The notes: generated by a model not told the origin, from the letters alone. Counted from the stretch's first letter, positions 17,401 through 26,431 are shown. The stretch is DNA of 63,485 bases from Eubacteriales bacterium (GCA_030524175.1 JAUNHC010000032.1:1-63485); one strand, 5' to 3'. Translations and numbers: made by a program.

Positions 17401-17445
17401 AAGCGCGAAGGGAGTGCAGAGGGTCCGGCGCCCGGACCCTTTGCG
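17401..17445 (-). repeat. 45-bp repeat, copy 2 (inverted)
   Basis: The exact reverse complement of 15439-15483, including the 9-bp hairpin. Together the two copies enclose the G-rich flanks, the methyltransferase and the TetR gene as a roughly 2.0-kb segment. Confidence 0.95.
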
Positions 17446-17479
17446 GTTTCCCATTTTTTGTCAAAAAATCCCCACCCTA

Positions 17480-17529
17480 TTGACAATCCTCCAATTATGT
17501 AATATGATAGTGATATCAAAATGATATCA
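17480..17529 (+). promoter_or_regulatory. Promoter of the SPFH operon with twin TGATATCA palindromes
   Basis: TTGACA (17480-17485), a 17-bp spacer and TATGAT (17503-17508) make a near-consensus promoter. Two copies of the palindrome TGATATCA (17511-17518 and 17522-17529) follow directly, over the start site. They may be bound by the small ribbon-helix-helix protein encoded in this operon; that link is inference. Confidence 0.65.
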
Positions 17530-17559
17530 AAACAAATCTCTTGGAAGGGGGATATAAGG

Positions 17560-18570
17560 ATGGAAAAAGGTAAATTTACAGAAGAAAAAGTTTTAAAAAC
17601 AAAATCAGGTATGTTCATGCTGCTTGCAAGTATTGTGATGATACTGCTGAGTGTTCCTGTGATTATTGCAGGAGGCATGTACTTTCAGCCTGGCAGAAGC
17701 GGTGCGGGGGTGGTTCTGGCCCTGGCGATCATAGGAGGCATTCTTCTTATCTGTGTGGGCACAGTGCTGCTCTGCGGATTGAAGATCATACATCCTAATG
17801 AAGCTTTGGTCCTTACTTTATTTGGTAATTACTACGGGACCTTGTATGAAGCAGGATTTCACTGGGTGAATCCTTTCTGCACAGCCATTAATCCTACCGC
17901 AGGACAGAAGGAGACTCCCCAGAAGGAGGCAAACAGCAAGGAAGTTTCTATCAATTTGAATCTGAATACCAGCAGCATGTCCAAAAAGGTCTCCCTCAAG
18001 ACAATGACTTTGGATAATGCCAAGCAGAAGGTTAATGACGAGCTTGGTAACCCTATTGAGATTGGGACTATTGTTATCTGGAAGGTGAAAAATGCAACCA
18101 AGGCTGTGCTCAATGTGGAGAATTTCAAGGAATATCTTTCCATCCAGTGTGATGCCATTACAAGAAATGCAGCCCGTAATTATCCTTATGATGCCAACGA
18201 TGGTTCTGATGAGAAGACACTTAGAGGCAGCAGCCAGGAGATAGCTGATATAATGCAGGAAGAATTACAGAAGAAGGTAGTGGACGCAGGGATTGATATT
18301 ATTGATGTGCGTATCACCCATCTGGCTTATGCACCGGAAATTGCCTCAGCAATGCTGCAGCGTCAGCAGGCAACTGCCATTATTGATGCAAGACAGAAGA
18401 TTGTAGAGGGCGCAGTAAGCATGGTAGAGATGGCTCTTCAGCAGCTCAGCGAGAACCAGATAGTAGAACTTGACGAAGAGCGTAAAGCTGCTATGGTGAG
18501 CAATCTTCTCGTAGTTCTTTGCGGAAATAAGGATGCCCAGCCTATTGTAAACAGCGGGTCTATTTATTAG
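17560..18570 (+). CDS. SPFH/Band 7 domain membrane protein
   Basis: A 336-residue stomatin/flotillin-like protein. Two adjacent hydrophobic segments near the N-terminus (about 20-75) are followed by the SPFH start motif IIHPNEALVLTLFGNYYGT and a coiled-coil-forming C-terminal part (YAPEIASAMLQRQQATAIIDARQ). Such proteins oligomerise on membranes as scaffolds. The ATG at 17560 is preceded by GGAAGGGGG; an upstream in-frame ATG lacks a binding site. It is followed 87 bp later by a small ribbon-helix-helix gene and a cyclase-family gene in the same direction. Confidence 0.9.
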   Translation: MEKGKFTEEKVLKTKSGMFMLLASIVMILLSVPVIIAGGMYFQPGRSGAGVVLALAIIGGILLICVGTVLLCGLKIIHPNEALVLTLFGNYYGTLYEAGFHWVNPFCTAINPTAGQKETPQKEANSKEVSINLNLNTSSMSKKVSLKTMTLDNAKQKVNDELGNPIEIGTIVIWKVKNATKAVLNVENFKEYLSIQCDAITRNAARNYPYDANDGSDEKTLRGSSQEIADIMQEELQKKVVDAGIDIIDVRITHLAYAPEIASAMLQRQQATAIIDARQKIVEGAVSMVEMALQQLSENQIVELDEERKAAMVSNLLVVLCGNKDAQPIVNSGSIY

Positions 18571-18657
18571 AGTTGGTTTGAAGGTTCATTCCGGCAATCT
18601 TCAGACACGTTCCAGGAACAGGAAATTTAAGGTATAAAGTAGAAAGGAGGGCGGCAG

Positions 18658-18843
18658 ATGGCTGATCCAAAGACAAAGGATAAGACAAAGAAACAAATAC
18701 CCTTGAGGGTTTCTGCCTCCCTTTACGATGAACTGGCCCAGTGGGCAGAGGATGACTTCCGTTCCATCAACGGTCAGATAGAATTTCTTCTTACAGAATG
18801 TGTAAAAAAACGGAAAAAATCTTATAAGGATGAAAAGGATTAA
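18658..18843 (+). CDS. Small Arc-like ribbon-helix-helix protein
   Basis: A 61-residue basic protein. KQIPLRVSASLYDELAQWAEDD followed by RSINGQIEFLLTECVKK fits the Arc/MetJ ribbon-helix-helix fold (split here for length: strand KQIPLRV, helices SLYDELAQWA and SINGQIEFLLTECV). It has a strong AAAGGAGGG site. It probably binds DNA as a dimer and could regulate the SPFH operon. The conserved pairing with SPFH genes suggests a shared role rather than a toxin-antitoxin pair, and no toxin gene is adjacent. Confidence 0.75.
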   Translation: MADPKTKDKTKKQIPLRVSASLYDELAQWAEDDFRSINGQIEFLLTECVKKRKKSYKDEKD

Positions 18844-18848
18844 GAAAA

Positions 18849-19451
18849 ATGAGGTTACATGATATCAGTAAAGAGCTGTTTTCAAGCCCTGTTTATCCAG
18901 GAGATCCGGTGCCTGAAAAGGCACCGTTTCTTTCTATAGAAAAGGGAGATGTATGTAATTTGACGATGCTGTCCATGGGCAGTCATAATGGCACCCACCT
19001 TGATGCTCCAAGACATTTCATAGCTGATGGCCGAGATGTGTCAGACATTCTGCTGGAGAAAACAATAGGGCTGTGTAAAGTAGTGGAAGCTCACGGAAGG
19101 CTCACATCTGGTCAGATTGAAGAATGGATGAGTGGAAGAACGAAAAAGCTTCTCATAAAAGGTCAGATCATAGTCACTCCCCAGGCAGCAAAAACTATGG
19201 TGCAATGGGGATTGGAATTGTTAGGAGTGGAAGGCCAGACTGTAGGGGAAGAGGGAACTCAGGAAACAGTTCATAGGATTTTGTTAGGGGCAGAAGTAGT
19301 CATCTTGGAAGGCCTTGTGCTTGAGGAACCTGAACCGGGTAGTTACTTTCTTGCAGCCCAGCCCCTTAAGATGGCCGGATTGGACGGCTCGCCCATCAGA
19401 CCTGTTTTGATTTCTACGGGAGAAGCTATGGGAAAAATGCATAATGTATAG
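18849..19451 (+). CDS. Cyclase-family (kynurenine formamidase-like) metal hydrolase
   Basis: A 200-residue protein of the PF04199 cyclase family. The metal-binding signature HNGTHLDAPRHF is present near residue 46-57, matching the family HxGTHxDxPxHF. Members hydrolyse N-formylkynurenine or related amides and lactones; this copy cannot be assigned a substrate. It starts 5 bp after the ribbon-helix-helix gene and is likely cotranscribed. The usual second half of the family is present but shortened near residue 120-150. Confidence 0.85.
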   Translation: MRLHDISKELFSSPVYPGDPVPEKAPFLSIEKGDVCNLTMLSMGSHNGTHLDAPRHFIADGRDVSDILLEKTIGLCKVVEAHGRLTSGQIEEWMSGRTKKLLIKGQIIVTPQAAKTMVQWGLELLGVEGQTVGEEGTQETVHRILLGAEVVILEGLVLEEPEPGSYFLAAQPLKMAGLDGSPIRPVLISTGEAMGKMHNV

Positions 19452-19504
19452 TTGCTATAATTTTGTGGAATTTCACGAATTTTCAAAACAGTCAGAGAAA
19501 TTAT

Positions 19505-19628
19505 TTGCTTTTGCAGCTGAAATGTGATAGAATACAATCAGGTGGATTAGGCTCTGGATTTTCCGGAGCCAGCCCCTGGAAATAGGAAACCTAAAACTCC
19601 TTGGACCAGTGTATCTGGCAAGGAGTTT
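19505..19628 (+). ncRNA. Promoter and structured leader RNA ending in a terminator, upstream of carD
   Basis: A promoter TTGCTT (19505-19510), 17 bp, TAGAAT (19528-19533) would start RNA near 19540. The leader then has a possible closing helix AGGT/ACCT (19540-19543, 19589-19592), a 9-bp hairpin GGCTCTGGA/TCCGGAGCC (19550-19558, 19562-19570), and a terminator stem AAACTCCTTG/CAAGGAGTTT (19594-19603, 19619-19628) followed by TTAT. An aptamer-like domain followed by a terminator before a gene is riboswitch-like. I cannot match it to a known class. Confidence 0.5.
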
Positions 19629-19693
19629 TTATCTCATCTCAGAGGGATGACAGAGACTCGTAGATGGAAGTTTTGAAAGGATGTGTAAACTGA

Positions 19694-20206
19694 ATGTTTG
19701 AAAAAGGTGATTATATCGTATACGGACACACAGGAATCTGTCAGGTGTTGGATGTTACAACTATGGATATGGATGGGATACCGAAAGACAGGCTGTACTA
19801 TGTACTTCGGCCGGAAGGGGAAACAGAAGGCAAGATATTTACCCCGGTGGACAATGTTAAACTGGTAATCCGAAAGATCATGTCTCAGGAGGAAGCAGAG
19901 GAATTGCTTGACTCTATTCCGGAGATAGAAGCCATTGATGTGCCGGAAGATAAACTCCGTGAAGAGAAGTACAAAGCATGTATTAAAAGCTGTGACTGCA
20001 GAGAATTAGTCCGCATTATCAAGACGATCTACGTACGAAAAAAAGACAGAGTGTCTCTTGGCAAGAAAGTGACTGCCACAGATGAGCGCTATCTGAAATT
20101 AGCAGAAGAGAATCTTTATACAGAATTGTCAAAGCTGTTAGGCGTGCCCAAGAATAAGATGGAGGCCTATATCACCACAAGAGTGGAGAAGCTTCAGACA
20201 GCCTGA
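19694..20206 (+). CDS. CarD-family RNA polymerase-binding regulator
   Basis: A 170-residue CarD/CdnL-type protein. The N-terminal Tudor-like RNA polymerase-interacting domain is evident (MFEKGDYIVYGHTGICQV, later RLYYVLRP and IFTPVDN), followed by a helical DNA-binding C-terminal domain. Members stabilise open complexes at rRNA and other promoters. It sits about 65 bp downstream of a structured leader with a terminator, so its expression may be attenuated. AAAGGA lies 12 nt before the ATG, a slightly long spacing. Confidence 0.88.
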   Translation: MFEKGDYIVYGHTGICQVLDVTTMDMDGIPKDRLYYVLRPEGETEGKIFTPVDNVKLVIRKIMSQEEAEELLDSIPEIEAIDVPEDKLREEKYKACIKSCDCRELVRIIKTIYVRKKDRVSLGKKVTATDERYLKLAEENLYTELSKLLGVPKNKMEAYITTRVEKLQTA

Positions 20207-20240
20207 ATCATATAAATCATAGAATTGTAATCGTAGAATT

Positions 20241-20310
20241 GCTGCAAAAGGAAAACTTTTCAGGCCGGTATTTTTCACACCGGAAGAAATGCTCCTTTTG
20301 CAGCATTTTT
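20241..20310 (+). terminator. Strong terminator after carD
   Basis: GCTGCAAAAGGA (20241-20252) pairs with TCCTTTTGCAGC (20293-20304), followed by ATTTTTTAT. A second small hairpin, CCGGT/ACCGG, sits inside the 40-nt loop. Confidence 0.85.
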
Positions 20311-20359
20311 TATATGTATCTCTTTGCACGAATAAATGTTATAAAAAAATATTACATAA

Positions 20360-20388
20360 TTGTTTCGTACTTAAAAATCGTGTATACT
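20360..20388 (+). promoter_or_regulatory. Promoter of the two-component operon
   Basis: TTGTTT (20360-20365), a 17-bp spacer and TATACT (20383-20388). It is the best promoter in the 380-bp gap before the response regulator and leaves a leader of about 190 nt in which I see no gene. Confidence 0.5.
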
Positions 20389-20587
20389 AATCTTAATAAT
20401 TATCTTCCATTCCGTAAACAGCAATGCTTGACCGGTACAGATAAAATATACTGCATAAAGCAGCGGATCAATGAAAGGCTGTTGTCAAAAAGAAGTTTCA
20501 CCGTTATTGTCCACCGGTAATATGAATAAAGGGAAGATGATAGAATTATGAAAGAAAACGAAGAAGAAAGAATATGGAGGTATATAC

Positions 20588-21271
20588 GTGAAAGAGAAAA
20601 TACTAATTGCAGATGACGATTATCTTCTCCGGGATTTGCTGGCTGATATACTGGAAAAAGAGGATTATCAGGTTATCCAGGCAGAAGACGGTATCCAGGC
20701 GCTGGAGAGATTCAAAAGTAATCACGATTTAGATTTGATCATACTGGATGTCATGATGCCCGGAAAGGACGGTATGGAGGTTCTGGAAAAAATAAGAGAA
20801 ACCTCTCAGGTGCCGGTGCTGATGCTTACGGCTCTGGGGGACTGTAAGAGTGAAGTGGAAGGATTCCGCAAAGGTGCCTGTGATTATGTGACCAAGCCAT
20901 TTCACGGGGAGGTGTTGCTTGCCAGGATACGGGCTGCGCTTGAGTATAAGAGTGACAGGAAGGATAATCAGGACCGCAGGCATTTCGGAAACCTGGTGGT
21001 TGATATGAAGGGATGCCGTGTAATGGTAAGGGGCAGGGACGCTGTGCTTACAAATAAAGAATACCAGCTCCTCCTGTATCTTATGGAGAATAAGAATATT
21101 GTGCTCACCAGGGATCAAATGCTGGAACGTATTTGGGGTTTTGACTATGAAGGGGATATCAGGACGATTGACACTCATATTAAAATGCTTCGTACAGACT
21201 TAGGAGAGTGCGGAAACTATATCCGAACAGTGAGAGGTATCGGGTATTCTTTTGAACCGGAGGAGGGATGA
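20588..21271 (+). CDS. OmpR/PhoB-family response regulator
   Basis: A 227-residue two-domain regulator. The receiver has the acidic pocket D9-D11, phosphoacceptor D54 (LIILDVMMPG) and the conserved K in VTKPF. The C-terminal winged helix (about 130-227) has the typical end RTVRGIGYSFE. The start is GTG with GGAGG upstream. It overlaps the histidine kinase by four bases. The dlt-like operon begins 117 bp after the kinase on the same strand, so it is a natural candidate target; that is inference. Confidence 0.93.
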   Translation: MKEKILIADDDYLLRDLLADILEKEDYQVIQAEDGIQALERFKSNHDLDLIILDVMMPGKDGMEVLEKIRETSQVPVLMLTALGDCKSEVEGFRKGACDYVTKPFHGEVLLARIRAALEYKSDRKDNQDRRHFGNLVVDMKGCRVMVRGRDAVLTNKEYQLLLYLMENKNIVLTRDQMLERIWGFDYEGDIRTIDTHIKMLRTDLGECGNYIRTVRGIGYSFEPEEG

Positions 21272-22680
21272 AGATGGGTTCTCTGCGCAAAAAATATATC
21301 TTTGCGGGATGCAGCATCATTATGGTTTTTCTTGCAGTGCTTCTTTTGTTGTCAGGAGTGTTGAAAGAGAGTCTGGTGGAGGACTGGAACCGCCGGAAAA
21401 TGGACACATTAGCCGGACAGGTCATCAGTCATCTGGAGGAGAAAAAAGGAGGTTTTTCTCAGGAGGATATTGAAAACCTGGGGTTTGAAAACAATATCTT
21501 TATTACTGTTACAGATGAAAATTTTAACATTCTGGCAACCACCAGCGGCAGGGAGGCATCACAGCAGAGACTTAGCGGTAAAAGCTCCAAAATTGTACAG
21601 GAACAGATGGAGACACTTGCAAAGACAGGAAAGAGCTTTTCCAGTAATTTTGATGATAATAATAAGGCGTTGTTTGTACAGATCAACCAAGTGCCGGGCT
21701 GGGGATATGTTATTTTAAAGAAATCCCTCACAGGTCTGAACAGCAGTATGCGGGTGATGGAAACCTGCTATGCTCTGGCTGCTTTGCTCACATTAATTTT
21801 AGGCATACCGGCCATTATTTATCTTTCAGGAAAAATGGTGCAGCCAATCAGGGACATAAATAAGGTGACTAAGCAGATCAGCCAGCTTAACTTTCAGGAT
21901 ACTGTCCGGGTGAACAGCAAGGACGAGCTTGGAACCTTGGCAGAGTCAGTGAATCTTATGTCTGACAAGCTGGAGGAGGCCTTGGGAAATCTAAAGAAGG
22001 ATGTGGAACTGCGCAACGATCTGGTGCGGAATATGGCTCATGAACTGAAGACACCCACTGCTGTGATCATGGGATATGCGGAGAACATGCCTTATATTTC
22101 CAGGAGACACCCGGAAAAGCTTGAGAAATACTGCTCCGTCATATCAGAAGAATGTGAACGCATGGACTCTATTATACAGCAGATGCTGGAAGTTTCCGCT
22201 TATGAATGCGGAGAGAGCGTATTAAACAAAGAGCATTTCAGCGCCCAGGCATTGCTGGAGGGAGTCAGCAGGTTTCTCAGAAGTGATCACCCGGACTGGA
22301 ACGGCACGTATGAGGAAGTGAATGAAGTAAAGAGTGAGATTTTCGGCGATTATGAAGCTCTGCGCAGGGCTTTGTATAACTATGTGAAAAATGCGGTGCG
22401 TTACGGCAGAAAGGACGGGCTGATAAGGATTCACGCCTGGGAGGACGAGGAATGGATCCGTTTTTCTGTTTTTAACCAGGGAGAGCCTATCCCGGAGAAA
22501 GAGCAGGAAAACATCTGGAATGTTTTCTATAAAATCAACCCGGCACGTACCAGGGAACAGAAAAGCTTCGGCATCGGGCTTTCAATTGTGAAGCAGGCTG
22601 CCAAAGCCCACGGAGGCGATGTGAGAGTGCAGAATGTGGAGGGAGGAGTGGAATTCAGCCTTTTCATAGGGAAAATCTAG
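21268..22680 (+). CDS. Sensor histidine kinase
   Basis: A 470-residue membrane kinase. It has two membrane helices (about 10-30 and 165-190) enclosing an extracellular sensor, a HAMP domain, the H-box with H258 (MAHELKTPTA), an N-box (NYVKNAVRYG) and the ATP-lid motif FGIGLSIVKQ. It is coupled to the response regulator. The sensed signal is unknown. Similar clostridial pairs respond to cell-wall antibiotics or envelope stress, which would suit the surface-modification operon that follows. Confidence 0.92.
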   Translation: MKMGSLRKKYIFAGCSIIMVFLAVLLLLSGVLKESLVEDWNRRKMDTLAGQVISHLEEKKGGFSQEDIENLGFENNIFITVTDENFNILATTSGREASQQRLSGKSSKIVQEQMETLAKTGKSFSSNFDDNNKALFVQINQVPGWGYVILKKSLTGLNSSMRVMETCYALAALLTLILGIPAIIYLSGKMVQPIRDINKVTKQISQLNFQDTVRVNSKDELGTLAESVNLMSDKLEEALGNLKKDVELRNDLVRNMAHELKTPTAVIMGYAENMPYISRRHPEKLEKYCSVISEECERMDSIIQQMLEVSAYECGESVLNKEHFSAQALLEGVSRFLRSDHPDWNGTYEEVNEVKSEIFGDYEALRRALYNYVKNAVRYGRKDGLIRIHAWEDEEWIRFSVFNQGEPIPEKEQENIWNVFYKINPARTREQKSFGIGLSIVKQAAKAHGGDVRVQNVEGGVEFSLFIGKI

Positions 22681-22796
22681 TATTTTTAAAATATTAAGCA
22701 AATATTTCACAAAGATTACACCTTGACACAGTATAACAATTTAGGAATGTTATTTCTTAAATGAAAAGACAAAAATTGAGTTAAGGAGGAAGTTTT

Positions 22797-23804
22797 GTGA
22801 GGTATTGCGAAAAATGCGGGCTGCCTGAAAGTTATCCGGGTATTATTTTAAACAACAGCGGCAGTTGTAATTATTGTGAGTTTTATCAGGAACACAGAGA
22901 AAAATTAGAAGATGCAGAATACAGGCATAAGATTTTCCGTGAACAAGTAGAGGAAGCAAAGAAAAAAGCGGCAGAGTCCAAGGCTCCTTATGATTGCGTC
23001 ATCGGTTTCAGCGGAGGGAAAGACAGCAGTTATATTGTGTGGCAGATGAAAAAGGTATATGGCATGCGCGTGCTGGCAGTAACATTTCAGAACGGATTTC
23101 ACACAGAATACGGCAGAGACAATATAGAGAATATTCTTCAGAAGCTGGATGTGGATCATATAACAGTGCGTTTGAATGAACAGACGCTGCGCAGTTATTA
23201 CAGTAAATGTATGTCCCTTATGAAAAATTTTTGTTCCGTATGTTTTCACTTTGGAAATTATTATTGTCATATGATGGCGGGAAAATACAAAATTCCTCTT
23301 ATAATCAATGGCAGGACAAAAGGACAGATTCTCCAGAATGCTTTGGATACTAAAGGGATAGAACCTTTTGATATTTCCCGTAATCTAAAAGATTTTGAGT
23401 ATCAGATGTTTGGAAAGCTGGTGGAAAAATCTGCAGAACGTAAATGTATGGATTATCTGGAGGATGTGGAAGTTACCTCCCTTTCCTATTTTGCCTATCA
23501 CGATATCACTGAGGAAGAGACTATGGCGTTCCTGGAAAAGGAAATAGGTTGGAAGCGTCCGGATACAGGGCTTCCTCATGCTGACTGCTGGGCCCACGCC
23601 ATGGCAGAAAATTTAAGCATTGAAAAGCGGGGATATCCTGTTCGTACAGGGGAACTGGCTGTTTTGGTAAGACGCGGGGAATTGACTAAGGAAGAAGCAT
23701 CTGCCGTGCTGGAAGAGGACAGAAAGCGCTATTCAGAAATCGATCCAAAACTAAGGGCACATTTCAATAAAAGAATCAGTCCATTGAAAATAAAAAGAGC
23801 ATGA
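22797..23804 (+). CDS. PP-loop ATP pyrophosphatase, N-acetyl-sugar amidotransferase-like
   Basis: A 335-residue adenylating enzyme. Two N-terminal cysteine pairs (YCEKCGLP and SCNYCEFY) are followed by the PP-loop FSGGKDSSYIVW near residue 70-80; more cysteines occur in FCSVCFHF. This is the layout of WbpG/PseA-like sugar amidotransferases, which adenylate a substrate for amide or amidine transfer. The start is GTG with AAGGAGGA. It is the first gene of a tightly packed operon with an adenylation enzyme, a carrier protein, an MBOAT and an SGNH protein. It may make or modify the unit that the operon attaches to the cell surface. Confidence 0.7.
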   Translation: MRYCEKCGLPESYPGIILNNSGSCNYCEFYQEHREKLEDAEYRHKIFREQVEEAKKKAAESKAPYDCVIGFSGGKDSSYIVWQMKKVYGMRVLAVTFQNGFHTEYGRDNIENILQKLDVDHITVRLNEQTLRSYYSKCMSLMKNFCSVCFHFGNYYCHMMAGKYKIPLIINGRTKGQILQNALDTKGIEPFDISRNLKDFEYQMFGKLVEKSAERKCMDYLEDVEVTSLSYFAYHDITEEETMAFLEKEIGWKRPDTGLPHADCWAHAMAENLSIEKRGYPVRTGELAVLVRRGELTKEEASAVLEEDRKRYSEIDPKLRAHFNKRISPLKIKRA

Positions 23805-23817
23805 GGAGGGATTTCTG

Positions 23818-25331
23818 ATGGTATATAATGTATTAGATTATCTGGAGAGAGCCGGAGAAAGGCATCCGGATAAGATACTGTTTGCAGATCCTTCCCGGGA
23901 AGTCAGTTATGGTGAATGTATACATACTGCCAAGAGTATCGGTACAAAAATTGCAGGGACAGGAGTCACGTGCAAGCCGGTTGCTGTGCTCATTGACAGA
24001 GATACAGAAAGCCTTGAAATATTCATGGGCAGTATTTACAGTGACAATTTTTATGTACCGGTGGGTAAGGCATTGCCTCCGGGAAGGATTTCAAAGATCC
24101 TGGAGACAGTGGAGCCACTTTGCCTTATCTGCCGTGAGAGGGACAGGGAATTTGCGGAATCACTGGATTTCCAAGGAGAAATATGGATTTATGAGGATAT
24201 TAGGGAGACGGAAATTAAAGAAGACGTACTTAAAGATATCCGAAAACGCCATATAGATACAAATCCGTTATATGCAATTTATACTTCCGGTTCTACCGGG
24301 ATACCAAAGGGAGTTCTTGTATGCCACCGTTCTGTCATTGATCTGGTGGAACGGTTCGCAGACTGCTTTCACTTCAGTGAAAATGAAGTATTTGGAAACC
24401 AGGCCCCCTTTGACTTTGATGTGTCTGTGAAGGATATTTATTCCACCTTGAGAAATGGGGCAACTATGTGTATCGTGCCGCCTAAAATGATATCTTTCCC
24501 CAAGCTTTTGATTCCATATCTCAATGAAAAAAGGGTTACAACGGTTATCTGGTCGGTATCTGCTTTGGCCATAGTCTCTTCTTTTAAGGGGATGGAGAGG
24601 GAGGTACCCAGGTATCTGGAAAAGATTATGTTTTCCGGTGAGGTGATGCCTGTTAAGGTACTGAATTACTGGCGGGACAAGCTGCCGGATGCCATGTACG
24701 TGAATCTTTACGGACCGACAGAAATCACCTGCAACTGTACTTATTATATTGTTGACCGGGAATTTTCTGTGGGTGAAACTCTGCCTGTGGGAAGGCATTC
24801 CCTAATACGGAGATATTATTGTTAAATGATAAGAATGAATTATGTCAGGAAGAAGAGATGGGGGAGATTTGTGTAAGAGGTACCTCACTGGCCCTTGGCT
24901 ATTTTAGAAATGAAGAAGCTACAAGGAAGGCATTTTGCCAGAACCCGTTAAACAGGGATTATCCTGATCTTATCTACCGGACCGGAGATTTAGGCAGGTA
25001 TCATGGGGGAGAGCTTTTTTACGTTACCAGGAAGGATTTCCAGATCAAGCATATGGGGCACCGTATTGAACTTGGAGAGATTGAAGCTGTACTGGACAGC
25101 CTGGAATATATATCCAGAAGCTGCTGCATATATGACAATGTACGGGAAAAGATATATATGTTTTATGAGGCAGTCGAGGCTTGTGAGAAAAAGATAGTGG
25201 AAGATTTGCATCTGCATCTTCCTAAATATATGTGTCCTAATAAATATATATATTTAACTCAGCTTCCCTTGAATAAAAACGGTAAGATAGACAGAATTTC
25301 TTTAAAAGAGAGGTATATTGTAAATGGATAG
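23818..25331 (+). pseudogene. DltA-like adenylation enzyme broken by a single-base frameshift
   Basis: An amino-acid adenylation (A-domain) enzyme of about 504 residues in two frames. The first frame (23818 to a stop at 24825) contains YTSGSTGIPKG (A3) and NLYGPTEITCN (A5). The reading then continues in another frame as AFPNTEILLLND, GEICVRG, YRTGDLGRY (A7) and NKNGKIDR (A10). Restoring one G at about 24794-24796 (a GG that should be GGG) joins the two perfectly. All core motifs survive, so the break is recent, a sequencing error or a switchable G-run. The family loads an amino or aryl acid onto the phosphopantetheine of a carrier protein, here the one at 26197. The specificity is unknown. 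Confidence 0.85.
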
Positions 25332-26169
25332 AGTTCGATCATCCGCACAGTTTGCATCCCTGGTGAAGGAATATAAGAGAGAGCATGGCCGTGTCCAGTC
25401 CAATTGCTTTTTTCTTCCCTCTGAGGTTGAGGAGATGTGCCGCAAGGAAAAGTTGTTTGTTCAGGAAACAAAAGAGGGACTTTATTTTTTTGTGGTTGAA
25501 GAAGAGTGCAGCAGGATGTATTATTATATAGAAAAGTCTCAGGCACCTTCCATTGAACTGAACAAATATGATATACTAAAAATGCCAGTAATATTAGACT
25601 ATGTCTTTAAGGAAGAGGAAGGGGAGGCATTGAAAAAAGCCGGAAGCAGCAAATGGCTTGAAAAAGGTTTCCGTCCTTATAAGAGATACCGTCGTATGGA
25701 ATGTACCAGGGAACAATTTAATGCGCCTGATGACTACATAAAATCCCGGGAAAAGTTCCGCATCGTCAAGATGAAGCCAAAAGATTACAAGGCAGTGGCT
25801 ATGCTTTGGAGAAGCGGTCTGGATGTGTACAGCACTTTTCTTCAGGAGAGAGAAGAATATGAGGAATCCTGTGAAAAGGGAGAAATCATAGGTGTGAGTA
25901 TGGAAGACGGAACACCCGGAGCAGTGAATATGGCAATTAAAAAAGGCAGGACAGCATTTTTGCAGCATCTTGCCGTAAGTCCCGGTCTTCGGGGAATTGG
26001 AATGGGCAAAGCATTATTTTGCGCCACCATGGATTTTGTTCTGAATCAATACGGAGCTGACAAGGCTAATTTCTGGGTAGATGAGGAGAATTTCCGTGCT
26101 GTTGGTATGTACAGGAAGGTTGGGTTTATAAACGACGGTATGGTTTCCAGGCAATTTATACTGGATTAA
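25324..26169 (+). CDS. GNAT-family N-acetyltransferase with an extra N-terminal region
   Basis: A 281-residue protein. The last 130 residues are a GNAT domain, with the acetyl-CoA loop pattern AVSPGLRGIGMGKALF and the terminal VGMYRKVGFI. The first 130 residues look like a second, degenerate GNAT-like fold with no clear CoA loop. It overlaps the adenylation gene by 8 bp. In this operon it could acylate the activated unit or the acceptor. The acyl donor and acceptor are not visible from sequence. Confidence 0.75.
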   Translation: MDRVRSSAQFASLVKEYKREHGRVQSNCFFLPSEVEEMCRKEKLFVQETKEGLYFFVVEEECSRMYYYIEKSQAPSIELNKYDILKMPVILDYVFKEEEGEALKKAGSSKWLEKGFRPYKRYRRMECTREQFNAPDDYIKSREKFRIVKMKPKDYKAVAMLWRSGLDVYSTFLQEREEYEESCEKGEIIGVSMEDGTPGAVNMAIKKGRTAFLQHLAVSPGLRGIGMGKALFCATMDFVLNQYGADKANFWVDEENFRAVGMYRKVGFINDGMVSRQFILD

Positions 26170-26196
26170 AAACTAAGAAAAGAAAGGAAAAGAACA

Positions 26197-26430
26197 ATGA
26201 GAGAAGAGTTAATGGAGATTCTTGGAGAATTAAGACCGGAGGTTGATTTTGCATCGGAGGTACGTTTGATTGATGACGGGATTCTTGATTCCTTTGATTT
26301 AGTATCCCTGATCGGAGAGATCAATGATTCCTTTGATGTGGAAGTTTCCTTCGATGATATTGAGCCGGAGAATTTTAATTCTGTGGATGCTATGCTTAAG
26401 CTGATCCAGAAGCTGCAAGAGGAAGATTAA
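26197..26430 (+). CDS. Acyl/peptidyl carrier protein (DltC-like)
   Basis: A 77-residue acidic carrier protein. The phosphopantetheine attachment serine is S32 in DDGILDSFDLVSLI, the usual D-S-x-x-x-hydrophobic site. It lies between the GNAT and MBOAT genes, matching the DltA-DltC-DltB logic in which the loaded carrier meets the membrane acyltransferase. The gene ends one base before the MBOAT start. Confidence 0.9.
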   Translation: MREELMEILGELRPEVDFASEVRLIDDGILDSFDLVSLIGEINDSFDVEVSFDDIEPENFNSVDAMLKLIQKLQEED

Positions 26431-26431
26431 A

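Noticed and set aside
17245-17454. A small glycine-rich frame in the C-rich tract
   Set aside because: Its composition simply reflects the strand-biased DNA and the 45-bp repeat; no start signal is present.
20239-20520. A 93-codon frame after carD
   Set aside because: It runs through the carD terminator and the next promoter and has no ribosome binding site.
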